The position numbers were made by a program, and so were the translations under genes. DNA of 39,733 bases from positions 1-39,733 of the forward strand of contig JAJYPN010000026.1 in assembly GCA_021795395.1 (NCBI GenBank), written 5' to 3'. How positions within the stretch are numbered: the stretch's first letter is position 1; the number at the start of each line of letters is the position of its first letter. Shown in pieces: positions 1-6,997 of this stretch. Below the pieces are notes generated by a model that saw nothing but the letters and a program-made list of their open reading frames with translations, made no database searches and was not told the origin of the DNA. Source of the stretch: Pseudomonadota bacterium. GTDB taxonomy: Bacteria; Pseudomonadota; Gammaproteobacteria; Burkholderiales; Sulfuriferulaceae.

Positions 1-126
1 CACCAAAAAGGAGGAAAAAACTATCCCATCGTGACCGCAGGCATTACAATTTAACCGCGTAACATCAGACCATGCGCAAGCGGTCACGATAGCCGGAATC
101 AGCGGTCACGTTCACCGGAATACGCA
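1..126. mobile_element. Probable terminus of an IS21-family insertion sequence (partial)
   Basis: Two similar 22-bp direct repeats begin at about 80 and 102; both share GCGGTCACG followed by CCGGAAT. An inverted copy of the core (CGTGACCGC) lies at 31-39. Multiple terminal repeats of this kind and a TG...CA end are characteristic of IS21-family elements. Read on the minus strand, the element would begin with TGCGTATTCCGG at about 126 and extend off the left edge of the window. The reading frame entering from the right (a coupling-protein N-terminus) changes from conserved to nonsense at exactly this point. No transposase is visible because the window ends, so the family assignment rests on the repeat pattern alone. 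Confidence 0.5.
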
Positions 127-601
127 CACCTGACAGCAACATGTGCCGGCACTGGTCCCGGTCTGATAAAGAGACACCATGCGCAACAATAATTCCGGAT
201 TCATCTTTCTTCTTTTTCTTCTGTAAAGACTTTTGCAGAACTGGGCCGCTTAGCCAGTAAACGCCCGTATCGCCTCCGGCTGGACGGGATGTACGGGTGC
301 CGAGCCAGCCAGCGATAACTGCTAATGACAGCCACAAAGTTACAATAAAAGAGACGCCAGCGTAAAAAGATAAAGGCAACGAAGATGACGAAACATACGC
401 CCGGAAAAAATCAGCAGGAAACTTAATCAAAGAAACTCCGGCCCAGACTGGATAATAATGCGTGACAAAGTACCGCAGCACGACCAAGCAAAACAGCGTA
501 ACGATAGCTGATGCGAAAGAAAATATCAGCAGACCTTCACCGATGCGGGGCGCCAAATAGTCACCCTTTATATGTGCCGGCGGGGTGCGGACTGGGTTCA
601 T
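65..601 (-). pseudogene. TraD/TrwB-like conjugative coupling protein, N-terminal fragment cut by an IS
   Basis: The ATG at 599-601 follows AAGGAG with 5-nt spacing. The product has two membrane segments (about residues 20-45 and 85-105), as in the N-terminal anchor of VirD4/TrwB-type coupling ATPases. It then reads into a short cytosolic stretch ending DQCRHMLLSGV, which resembles the lead-in to the coupling-protein Walker A loop (H-x-L-x-G then TGSGKS). Instead of the P-loop, the frame runs about 20 codons through the IS-like terminal repeats to a stop at 65-67. The ATPase body is therefore missing from this side. The partner upstream is a ribbon-helix-helix gene, the same order as trwA-trwB of R388. 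The identification is by pattern only; an unrelated two-helix membrane protein is possible. Confidence 0.5.
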
Positions 602-611
602 AACATCTCCT

Positions 612-827
612 TTACGTCGCAACTAAAGATTTGACGGCTTTCAAGATCAACTCTCTGGACTCTCGTACAGCCAGCATTAGTGCCTCGTCTTTTTGAGAGC
701 CGTTCAGTTTTTCAACCACTGCACGGCGGATAAAATTTGCCGTCGGCTCGCTTCCTCGCTCTTCATCAATTTGAGAAATTAACGACAAAGGAAAGCGAAC
801 GGTAATCGCCACGGTTTTTGTATTCAT
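612..827 (-). CDS. Ribbon-helix-helix DNA-binding protein (TrwA/CopG-like)
   Basis: A 71-residue protein starting at the ATG at 825-827, preceded by AAAGAGGT at good spacing. The N-terminus alternates as a beta strand (KTVAITVRF), followed by a helix with DEERGSEPTANFIRRAVVEKL, the usual two-helix layout of MetJ/Arc/CopG repressors. The C-terminal helix is charged. Its stop lies 10 nt before the start of the coupling-protein fragment, so the two were co-transcribed. In IncW-like transfer regions a ribbon-helix-helix protein encoded just before the coupling protein binds oriT and represses its own operon. That role is inferred here from position. The fold assignment is fairly safe; the function is not proven. 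Confidence 0.6.
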   Translation of the reverse strand: MNTKTVAITVRFPLSLISQIDEERGSEPTANFIRRAVVEKLNGSQKDEALMLAVRESRELILKAVKSLVAT

Positions 828-1264
828 TCTTGTACCTCTTTGATTAAAACTGCGTTTTCAGTAACGAATTCCGTATTCTTGCCACCCGCCATGCCCTGCC
901 GATACTGACTTTACGGCGTGTTCAATTCTGCTTACAAAGTCGTTTTCACCGGCACGTATTACTTACAAACTGTTTTCAACAGTGAAATCGCCCTAAAGCC
1001 TTTGCCCGTTTGGTTTTCCGATCCGGGCGGATTCAACGCCCGAGTCACCGCAGGTGAGTCGGGTGTGATGGATTCAAAAACAGATTCAAAAAATCTTATG
1101 TGCAGAATAGAATTAGATGGCCTTACTGTCAACTTTTATTTTAATTAACAATTTGAATACAAATAATTTTTTATGAAATATGCACGGTTTCGTAAAAAAT
1201 ATTGAGCGGCAGATTAAATACTTTTTACGTTTTGGTAACAATTTCGTAAAAAAATAAAATTTGG
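828..1264. other. Intergenic region, possible oriT/promoter area
   Basis: No convincing gene is present. The right third (about 1135-1264) is very A+T-rich and carries the direct repeat TTTCGTAAAAAA at 1188-1199 and 1242-1253, with an inverted TTTTTACG between them at 1222-1229. Lying directly upstream of a TrwA-like gene, this is where an oriT and its autoregulated promoter would be expected, but I could not recognise a nic site. Confidence 0.3.
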
Positions 1265-1750
1265 CTAAATTAACCCGCGCTCAGCAAATGACAACACGGT
1301 ATCGCCGACGATAAAATGATCCAGTACCTTCACGTCAACCAGCGACAGCGAATTTTTCAGTTGATCGGTTAGCACGGTATCGGCTTTGCTTGGCTCGGCC
1401 TCGCCCGATGGGTGGTTATGGGCAAACATCACGGCGGCTGCGTTATGTGCCAGGGCAGCTTTGACGACTTCGCGGGGGTAAACGCTTGCTTGCGATAACG
1501 TCCCACGGAACAATTCTACAAACTCAATTACCCGGTTCTGGCTATCGAGAAACAAAACACAGAAAATCTCATGTTCCAAATTAGACAGCTTCAACCGTAG
1601 GTAACTCTTCACAGAATTGGGTGAGATCATCGCCTCGCCATGCTGGCGCATGCGTGCATCGAGAATTGATAGGGCTTTCGCGATAATGGCGTCGTCAGTT
1701 TGCGTGGTGGCGTTGTAGACGGCTGCGGTTTCGGTTTGTACGGTATTCAT
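1265..1750 (-). CDS. RadC-like JAB/MPN-domain protein
   Basis: 161 residues from the ATG at 1748-1750, which has AGGAG 8 nt upstream; a longer frame to 1903 has no comparable start. Residues about 40-161 form the RadC/JAB domain, with the metal-binding signature HNHPSG followed by EPSKAD. The family is a putative metalloprotein of unresolved biochemistry. RadC-like genes are very common cargo in integrative elements and plasmids, usually lacking the N-terminal helix-hairpin-helix region of chromosomal RadC, as this one does. It is transcribed in the same direction as the transfer genes to its left. Confidence 0.85.
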   Translation of the reverse strand: MNTVQTETAAVYNATTQTDDAIIAKALSILDARMRQHGEAMISPNSVKSYLRLKLSNLEHEIFCVLFLDSQNRVIEFVELFRGTLSQASVYPREVVKAALAHNAAAVMFAHNHPSGEAEPSKADTVLTDQLKNSLSLVDVKVLDHFIVGDTVLSFAERGLI

Positions 1751-2430
1751 GATCTGGCTCCTGTGGTCGAAAAGTGATGCTCTCGACCTGGAAGCCTTCT
1801 TCGCTCCGCCTGGGGCGGCGGGGGTGGGGAAGCCGTTTTGCGCAGTAATGACAAAACCGGGAGTGTGCCTTGGCACCCCCCCCGGCTTGCTTGTGATGCC
1901 CACGATCAGTCCCCCTTCACTATTGTTGAGGGGCGCTGATCCAGCGGGTATGCATGACGGGGATACTGGTTGGAACGGAGCGATTTAACGGGGGGTTGGT
2001 TTGGTGCCGGCCTTGTTGGCGGACAGCATGCCAGCGCGGTTTATGCTGGCGTGATGAGTGCGGGACGGCTTGCTGTTTTTTTGAGAATTGACAGCGCTTG
2101 CTTGCCAAATTTGGCAAGCAAAAACCACCACACGGCATGTGTTACCGTTCAAACATCTACATGGGTAGCAAGATGGCAAGCAAAAAATGGGTTTCGCTTT
2201 TATCCAGTGGCCAAGCTACAAACAATTTCCGTGCCCCGATACAAACATGGCACCGTACAGCAAGGTGCCAAGCAATATATGAGCGGTGTTCATAACGTTA
2301 ATGGTGTTAAGGGATTTGGTCACACTTGAAACGTAAAATTCGTAGCACCCATACCTACGTCTCTCCGCAATATTTGCAAAAGTACGTCTGTGAATTTCAG
2401 TTCAGATATAATAATCGGAAGAATCCTGTT
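1751..2430. other. Intergenic region with palindrome and repeats
   Basis: About 680 bases separate the radC-like gene from the protease region. Several short open frames exist on both strands, but none has a recognisable domain or a good ribosome binding site. The notable content is the 22-bp perfect palindrome at 2099-2120 and a second copy of its right half extended by five A residues (TGGCAAGCAAAAA, 2112-2124 and 2174-2186). The palindrome suggests an operator or a plasmid-maintenance site. Confidence 0.35.
2099..2120. repeat. 22-bp perfect palindrome (candidate operator or partition site)
   Basis: The left half TGCTTGCCAAA is the exact reverse complement of the right half TTTGGCAAGCA, with no loop. 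The lack of a spacer argues against a terminator and for a dimeric-protein binding site. A related half site recurs at 2174-2186, and a weaker one (TGCCAAGCA) near 2266. Confidence 0.5.
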
Positions 2431-2649
2431 TTAATGCTCCTGACCCTTATGTTGGCTATTCGCCAGCTTTAAGAGCCTCGTAAAATCTTCCAAATGGCTT
2501 GAGTTCGCATTATCCGCCCTGCCTCGGGTGCAGTTGGGCGACGACGCCCTCTCTCTGTTCTCCCGCTTCACCATTGCCCTGAAGTTCTCCAACTGCCTGC
2601 TCTCCAGAGCTTTGTTCTTGCTCACCGTTTTCCGGTCTATTACCTTCAT
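2431..2649 (-). CDS. Small protein overlapping the 3' end of the protease gene (hypothetical)
   Basis: A 72-residue frame whose first 140 bases lie inside the protease gene in another frame. The ATG at 2647-2649 has a near-perfect Shine-Dalgarno (AAAGGAG, 7 nt upstream) built from Lys-Lys-Glu codons of the host gene. The product is basic and helical, with a stretch of charged residues (ENFRAMVKRENRER) and a leucine-rich tail (LEDFTRLLKLANSQ). No family is recognised. It could be a translationally coupled partner or a chance frame; the ribosome binding site and the extension of about 80 bases beyond the host gene favour a real gene. Confidence 0.4.
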   Translation of the reverse strand: MKVIDRKTVSKNKALESRQLENFRAMVKRENRERASSPNCTRGRADNANSSHLEDFTRLLKLANSQHKGQEH

Positions 2650-3499
2650 TCTGAATCTCCTTTTTTTTCCAGGTCGATAAACTCGTCAAAATTGGGTCAT
2701 AAGGATTTTGATTGCGTGCTGCAACACCTAACTCTTTGATCAAATAGAATTCGTCTTCGTTCGCGCCCCGAACATTACTAAAAAGCTCATCCGCTTCCTT
2801 ACGATCAATCACGAACCCATGAGATGGGTATGTATCAACTAAAGTCGCCAAAGCGCCCTCTTGAAGATTTTTTGAAATCGCGCTTAATCTGCGGCCATAT
2901 TCTTTGCCGATTTTCATGGCCCGAGAAACCTGACCAACATGAATAGGATCAATTTGGGACATTATTGGAGCCATTAGTCCAATTGCCAATTCATTGGCAA
3001 TACTCGTTGCTGTCTTCAGCGTAATTCTTCCCTCACTTTTGTATTTTAACTTAATGAAACTATTTTCAAACAGCTCGAAAGCTTTATTTTCCAGCTCACT
3101 TAGCGCGTTCAATACCGTAAGCCCAGAATCGGTTTCAAAAAGTTCATCTTTTTTACCAAGCTGAATATCCAACGGCCCAAGTTCTGCATGTGCAGTCATT
3201 ACCACTTCATGTGCGCCTAGTGCGATCAGTGTGCCAGAACTCTTGCATTTTCCGCTAATAAATATTGTGAATTTCTCGTAATTATCTTGAAGACAACGAG
3301 CCATCCGATAAGCTGCATCCGGATTTCCTCCGTGCGTACACAAGAAAAGAAACACGTTTTTCCTGCGCTCAGCATTTAAGCATAAGTCTAGCAATTCGTC
3401 GTCAAAGGGGCGCTCAATTTCACCGTTGTACAACAGAACATCTGCATCTTCTTTTTCGGCGAGGGTGTTCGCCAAATCTTTAATTTTTTGAATTTCCAT
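2510..3499 (-). CDS. SDH/ClpP-class serine protease (SppA-like)
   Basis: 329 residues. The crotonase/ClpP fold is indicated by LFLCTHGGNPDAAYRMAR (residues about 51-68; GGN forms the oxyanion region) and the nucleophile motif CKSSGTLIALGA (Ser87 or Ser88). This is followed by EVVMTAHAELGPLDIQLG, which matches the serine-dehydrogenase-proteinase (SDH_sah) family. No signal peptide or membrane helix is seen, so it is a cytosolic member. The last 50 residues are low-complexity (Glu/Gln/Gly-rich), in a region that also encodes an overlapping frame. The start ATG at 3497-3499 is preceded by AAAAAGGGG. The gene is more A+T-rich than the chromosomal part and stands alone, typical accessory cargo of mobile elements; its target is unknown. 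Confidence 0.75.
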   Translation of the reverse strand: MEIQKIKDLANTLAEKEDADVLLYNGEIERPFDDELLDLCLNAERRKNVFLFLCTHGGNPDAAYRMARCLQDNYEKFTIFISGKCKSSGTLIALGAHEVVMTAHAELGPLDIQLGKKDELFETDSGLTVLNALSELENKAFELFENSFIKLKYKSEGRITLKTATSIANELAIGLMAPIMSQIDPIHVGQVSRAMKIGKEYGRRLSAISKNLQEGALATLVDTYPSHGFVIDRKEADELFSNVRGANEDEFYLIKELGVAARNQNPYDPILTSLSTWKKKEIQNEGNRPENGEQEQSSGEQAVGELQGNGEAGEQREGVVAQLHPRQGG

Positions 3500-3808
3500 G
3501 AGACCCCTTTTTTAAGATGCGATATTGACAATAAATGCTATCTTGGTCTACTTGCCACAATGGGCATATTCTAATCTATTTGACGAAATGCAGAATGAAA
3601 ATTTTACAGCACTTTGTTTTATTTTTAAATCAATAGAGGAAGATGTCTTTAATAATTAACAGTTTTGCTGTGCTCTTCTCTTTGCTCGCCGGATTCGGCG
3701 AGCAAGACCGCAAGACCGATTGCCTGGTGGACTTGGACTAACTAACCGTAGGCACTTGGGGTGTCAACCTGACCGTGGAATAAATAGCGCCTGGCTTTAT
3801 AGGCGCGT
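3500..3808. other. Intergenic region upstream of the protease gene
   Basis: An A+T-rich stretch (3500-3660), presumably carrying the protease promoter, followed by a hairpin at 3682-3705. No gene is supported. Confidence 0.3.
3682..3705. repeat. 10-bp stem hairpin
   Basis: TTGCTCGCCG pairs perfectly with CGGCGAGCAA around a GATT loop. There is no T-run on either side, so it is not a typical intrinsic terminator. It may be a single-strand initiation or regulatory structure belonging to the nearby replication region. Confidence 0.45.
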
Positions 3809-4108
3809 TTATGCCGCGAAAGCAGGTTTACTCCCCACAACATAACAACACCCTGCGGGCAGGGTTCGGGGCGGTTTCTCCCCCGCACCCCTGCTACCGG
3901 CGAGGGCGGGTTTGGGCAGAGCCCAAGGTCTGATTACCGCAGCAATTTCCATTATTTCATCTTCGAATTCTTGCAGTCGTCGCTCTCTCTCCTCATCTTC
4001 GCTCTGATTCGGGTCATGTGCTGGTTCGTAGTAACGGAAGCTGAAGCACCTCAGCCACATTTGATCCACTTTAGACAGAAGAGCGGGCCTACCGCTGTCG
4101 ATTACCAA
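3809..4108 (-). CDS. Hypothetical small protein (doubtful)
   Basis: 99-residue open frame with an acidic helical centre (PNQSEDEERERRLQEFEDEI) that looks protein-like, flanked by a Pro/Gly/Ala-rich end resembling read-through of non-coding G+C-rich DNA. No good ribosome binding site and no recognised family. It lies between the protease and the origin-like region. It may be the remnant of a longer gene. Confidence 0.25.
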   Translation of the reverse strand: MVIDSGRPALLSKVDQMWLRCFSFRYYEPAHDPNQSEDEERERRLQEFEDEIMEIAAVIRPWALPKPALAGSRGAGEKPPRTLPAGCCYVVGSKPAFAA

Positions 4109-4164
4109 AACTGCCTCAAATCGGCTTTAAACTGCTTACACCTTTCGCTCTTACGTCCAAGGTT

Positions 4165-4188
4165 TGTCCCGCCGCCACAGGCGGGACA
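4165..4188. repeat. Hairpin in the origin-like region (9-bp stem)
   Basis: TGTCCCGCC pairs with GGCGGGACA around the six-base loop GCCACA. It lies about 65 bp before the iterons. In IncQ origins, G+C-rich hairpins near the iterons act as single-strand initiation sites; that role here is by analogy. Confidence 0.5.
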
Positions 4189-4204
4189 GGTTTTGGTTTT
4201 GTTC

Positions 4205-4230
4205 TTTAGGTTTCTCTGTAGAAACCTAAA
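4205..4230. repeat. Hairpin in the origin-like region (11-bp stem)
   Basis: TTTAGGTTTCT pairs perfectly with AGAAACCTAAA around a CTGT loop, 23 bp before the first iteron. No T-run follows, so a replication-origin structure is more likely than a terminator. Confidence 0.55.
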
Positions 4231-4253
4231 GAATACTAAAGAAACAGCAAAAA

Positions 4254-4324
4254 ATCGGGAATTAGCGGAACGTTTTGATCATAAATCGGGAATTAGCGGA
4301 ACGCCATCGGGAATTAGCGGAACG
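4254..4324. repeat. Three 19-bp iterons, candidate oriV
   Basis: The exact 19-mer ATCGGGAATTAGCGGAACG occurs three times in the same orientation at 4254-4272, 4285-4303 and 4306-4324 (start-to-start distances 31 and 21 bp). The repeats lie directly beyond the 3' end of the RepC-like gene. RSF1010-type (IncQ) origins have about three 20-bp iterons that bind RepC, placed close to repA-repC, so this is a strong candidate replication origin. The unequal spacing is a small departure from the IncQ pattern. Confidence 0.75.
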
Positions 4325-4343
4325 TTTTTTTGTTTCCGCTTCA

Positions 4344-5141
4344 TCAATCCGCTTTTTTTAGCCGCCTCCCGTCAACAACAAAACCGCATTTAAGCAAGCC
4401 AACGCGATCACAGATAAGCTTATGTCGCTGCTTTCTGATGTTGATGTTGCCAGCAGTGTTGCCAGCAGCATCGACACCTGAGACCGCGGCAATAAGATTA
4501 TCGACTATCCAGCCGCCGTTGGGCTCGTCCTTGTGCGTCATCACATGGCGCACGATCGCCTGCGTTATGCCAGATTTCAAAGCAATAACGTCCGACGGGT
4601 CGCCGAACGTTGCGATATCACCTCTTAGAAATGAAGTCCACTGACGACTGAATGTGACAATCCAAAACCGACGACCAAGCCCGTCATCATTCGCAGTTCG
4701 CATCGCTGCAGTTCGTGGATCATTTTCAGCTCGTGAATGATCAGACCTTTCAACTTCATCAATTATTGAGCACAGATATCCTTTTTTGTGCGCATTGACA
4801 TACATATCAATGAGCGCAGACTTCATGTCTTTAAGGCACGACCACAACGACTCATGTGTTGCTTTTTTTATCGAGCGTCGTAACCTTGCAGGATCGATCA
4901 GAATTTGTAACCTGTCGCCTTTTTTGTCGCGTAAGAATTGATGCTGCTCTTTGTTGTACATCGTTGATTCGAGCACATCAGCGTGCGGCTGCCCCATTCG
5001 CGACCGTTCTAAGATTAGCCAACCCCATGGCGTTTCAATCCTAGGGCTCACATCAATGTAAACCGGCTTTCTAGTAGCTTGAAAAACCGGGAACCTGTAC
5101 ATATGTGCCGTGGATGTAGGCAGAAAATCAACGAAATTCAT
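4344..5141 (-). CDS. Replication initiator candidate (RepC-like position)
   Basis: 265 residues from the ATG at 5139-5141, which has AAAGGAGC 6 nt upstream. A longer frame to 5339 runs antiparallel over the RepA end and is not needed. The start lies inside the last codons of the RepA-like gene (14-nt overlap), so translation is coupled. I do not recognise a diagnostic motif. The Trp/Arg-rich composition and a C-terminal half with helices and many basic residues would suit a DNA-binding winged-helix initiator. The case for an iteron-binding initiator comes from gene order (zinc-finger primase, helicase, this gene, iterons), which parallels repA-repC-oriV of RSF1010. It could instead be an unrelated plasmid protein. 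Confidence 0.55.
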   Translation of the reverse strand: MNFVDFLPTSTAHMYRFPVFQATRKPVYIDVSPRIETPWGWLILERSRMGQPHADVLESTMYNKEQHQFLRDKKGDRLQILIDPARLRRSIKKATHESLWSCLKDMKSALIDMYVNAHKKGYLCSIIDEVERSDHSRAENDPRTAAMRTANDDGLGRRFWIVTFSRQWTSFLRGDIATFGDPSDVIALKSGITQAIVRHVMTHKDEPNGGWIVDNLIAAVSGVDAAGNTAGNINIRKQRHKLICDRVGLLKCGFVVDGRRLKKAD

Positions 5142-6099
5142 AGCGAAGCTCCTTTTCGGATTTTTGAGATGCGCCGCTTTGTGATGCCCGAGAGTATTCC
5201 AAAACCGCTGCACTCGACGCCGGCACTGGCGCTGAACTACCGCTAGAGACAGCCGCATTTGTGTCTGAAAAAGTAAGTGTGCGGGCATCAAAGCAGACTG
5301 GTTTGTATGCGCCTGGCGCGTTTCGTGATTCGACGACAAGCGTTATCTTTTTTTCGCCAGCAACTTCAGTTTTCGACAGAACGATTGCGGTGTCGCATTC
5401 ACCGAAGATTGCCGCGCTCCCCTTAATGTCCGCTGCCGTCTGTGCTGTCGGTGAAGATTTGTCAGCTTTACGTGTATGAATTACGATGACGTGTGCTGCA
5501 CCGCTAGAAAGATTTCTGAATTGCATCATCACTTTTCGCATTGCCCTGGGATCAACTTCGTCGGATTCATGCAAGCGAGAGAAGACATCAAAAACGATTA
5601 GGTCCGGGCCAAGCCAGCCGATTTTGCTTTCGAGCATCGCACAATCTTTTTTCGACAGCACATCAATTGATCTCTGTAATGAAAATGAAAAAAAGTTTGA
5701 AAACGATAAACGCTTCTCATTGTCGCAAGCCACATCGATCTGTCTTTCGACACGACGAGCGAACCATTTCTCACGCACTTCTAGGTTGACATAGAGAACC
5801 TTTTTCTGAGCAACTGCACGCCATGACATGAAGCCTGAGCCAGCGGCAGCGGCGAGTGATAGCTGAGAAGCTAGCAATGACTTGCCGGTCTTGGGGGCAC
5901 CAGCAAGGAGCACTTGATCGCCGCGCTCGATCAGCCCGTCGAAGATCCAATGGTCCGGCTCAGTTGCACAAGTAGCAAGATCGTAGATGTCGCGTATGCC
6001 AGCGCCGCTGAATTCATTCACTGCAGCGTGTTGCTCATAGCCCAGCACCTGTTCAGATTCATCAAAAAACGGATGAAAAGGATGAATGACGTCATTCAT
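5128..6099 (-). CDS. RepA-like hexameric replicative helicase / AAA ATPase
   Basis: 323 residues from the ATG at 6097-6099, overlapping the stop of the preceding gene (ATGAATGA). The Walker A is AGAPKTGKSLLASQ (about residues 65-78) and the Walker B is DLIVFDVF (about 170), followed by VIVIHTRK, a histidine sensor region. This is the RecA-like AAA_25/RepA fold of IncQ RepA, the 5'-3' helicase that opens the origin. RSF1010 RepA is about 280 residues; the extra length here is a Ser/Ala-rich C-terminal tail. Operon position before the candidate initiator and the iterons supports a replication role. RadA/KaiC-like ATPases share this fold, so helicase activity is inferred. Confidence 0.75.
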   Translation of the reverse strand: MNDVIHPFHPFFDESEQVLGYEQHAAVNEFSGAGIRDIYDLATCATEPDHWIFDGLIERGDQVLLAGAPKTGKSLLASQLSLAAAAGSGFMSWRAVAQKKVLYVNLEVREKWFARRVERQIDVACDNEKRLSFSNFFSFSLQRSIDVLSKKDCAMLESKIGWLGPDLIVFDVFSRLHESDEVDPRAMRKVMMQFRNLSSGAAHVIVIHTRKADKSSPTAQTAADIKGSAAIFGECDTAIVLSKTEVAGEKKITLVVESRNAPGAYKPVCFDARTLTFSDTNAAVSSGSSAPVPASSAAVLEYSRASQSGASQKSEKELRYEFR

Positions 6100-6568
6100 G
6101 ATCGTCACCCATGCTCTCTTCTACTTCCTGCGCTGCGCCAGGATGCACACTAGAAGTAAAATGATACGCAAAATTAAGTTCGTTCAGATTTTCGACAACG
6201 CGAAGTAGCGCTTCACGGTCGCCGGATTTCAATATAAAAGTTCCAAGAATAAATAACTCGGTCATCCGCTCGTAGACGTCGGTCGGATAAAAACAGCGGC
6301 CCGGCCCACGATCCGCGACCTTCGCTGGGCGATCAGGAAAAAGTGCGTCAAAATCTAGACCGACAGCAGACAATATGTCTGCAGGATCACCGCCAGCGTG
6401 ACAGTGCAATACGATGACAGAATCATTTTTTATCGCAAGCGATAAGGACGGATTTCTGTCTTTGTTCTTATGAATAGGGCAGGGGCATTGAGCCAACCAA
6501 TTATTCTTACCGATTTTCTTGTGCACAAGCAGGGACAAAAGTGAATTCATTTTGTGTTGGATGCTCAT
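6092..6568 (-). CDS. CHC2-type zinc-finger primase-like protein
   Basis: 158 residues from the ATG at 6566-6568, which overlaps the alpA stop (ATGA). Residues about 20-60 carry CPCPIHKNKDRNPSLS and later VLHCHAGGDPADIL, the C-x-x-H...C-x-C/H layout of DnaG-type primase zinc-binding domains; the last cysteine pair is altered (HCHAGGD for the usual CxxGC). No TOPRIM catalytic domain follows, so it is not a complete primase. It may recognise template DNA for a primase encoded elsewhere, or load the RepA-like helicase encoded next. Start-stop overlaps on both sides indicate one polycistronic replication operon. Confidence 0.65.
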   Translation of the reverse strand: MSIQHKMNSLLSLLVHKKIGKNNWLAQCPCPIHKNKDRNPSLSLAIKNDSVIVLHCHAGGDPADILSAVGLDFDALFPDRPAKVADRGPGRCFYPTDVYERMTELFILGTFILKSGDREALLRVVENLNELNFAYHFTSSVHPGAAQEVEESMGDDHE

Positions 6569-6756
6569 TTCGCACCCCCGAACTGCTTTTTCAGCCAAGC
6601 GTCAACATCACTCGAAAGCCAACGAGTAGATCCTTTTCCCGGATAACCAGACAAAGATACGCCGACGGGGAACTTTCCGCGTCTAATTAGGCGATAAATT
6701 GTTGCTTTTGATACGCAAAGTTTTACGACAAGGTCGTTGATAGATAGCGCTTGCAT
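6565..6756 (-). CDS. AlpA-family helix-turn-helix regulator / excisionase
   Basis: 63 residues from the ATG at 6754-6756, with AGGAG 8 nt upstream. The helix-turn-helix is INDLVVKLCVSKATIYRLIRRGKFP, followed by SGYPGKGSTRWLSSDVDAWL, the winged helix and closing helix of the AlpA/MerR-like excisionase family. In P4-type elements AlpA activates int and acts as an excision factor. Here it is the first gene of the replication operon, so it may couple excision to replication. About 240 bases separate it from the int gene, which is also minus-strand; its promoter should lie in that gap. Confidence 0.85.
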   Translation of the reverse strand: MQALSINDLVVKLCVSKATIYRLIRRGKFPVGVSLSGYPGKGSTRWLSSDVDAWLKKQFGGAK

Positions 6757-6997
6757 AATGATGCTCCTATCCGTTCTATGAACGGTTTCGTGGCGCATCC
6801 CTATTTCTATATGCTTACGCTATCGTCTTTGATCCGAGACCAGCGGGGGTGAAAAGTATATACGCTGATTCCCTGTTCCCAGTCGCCCGGCACTTCCCAT
6901 GTTGGGCGCTCGGCAGTCGGTTTCGGGCGGGTGTCGCGTTATGTACCCATTTAGTATGTATTGTCAGTTGTGACAGTAAATGAGATAAGAAGAAGTG

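Noticed and set aside
918..1148. 76-codon open frame on the plus strand
   Set aside because: No supported start, no family, and it lies in the presumed oriT/promoter region.
1970..2329. 119-codon open frame on the plus strand
   Set aside because: No ribosome binding site or recognisable domain, and it spans the palindrome and repeats; read as non-coding.
4250..4330. CRISPR-like repeats
   Set aside because: Only three 19-bp repeats with unequal 2-12 bp gaps; spacing fits iterons, not CRISPR spacers.
3971..4393. 140-codon open frame over the origin-like region
   Set aside because: It runs through both hairpins and all three iterons, so it cannot be constrained as protein.
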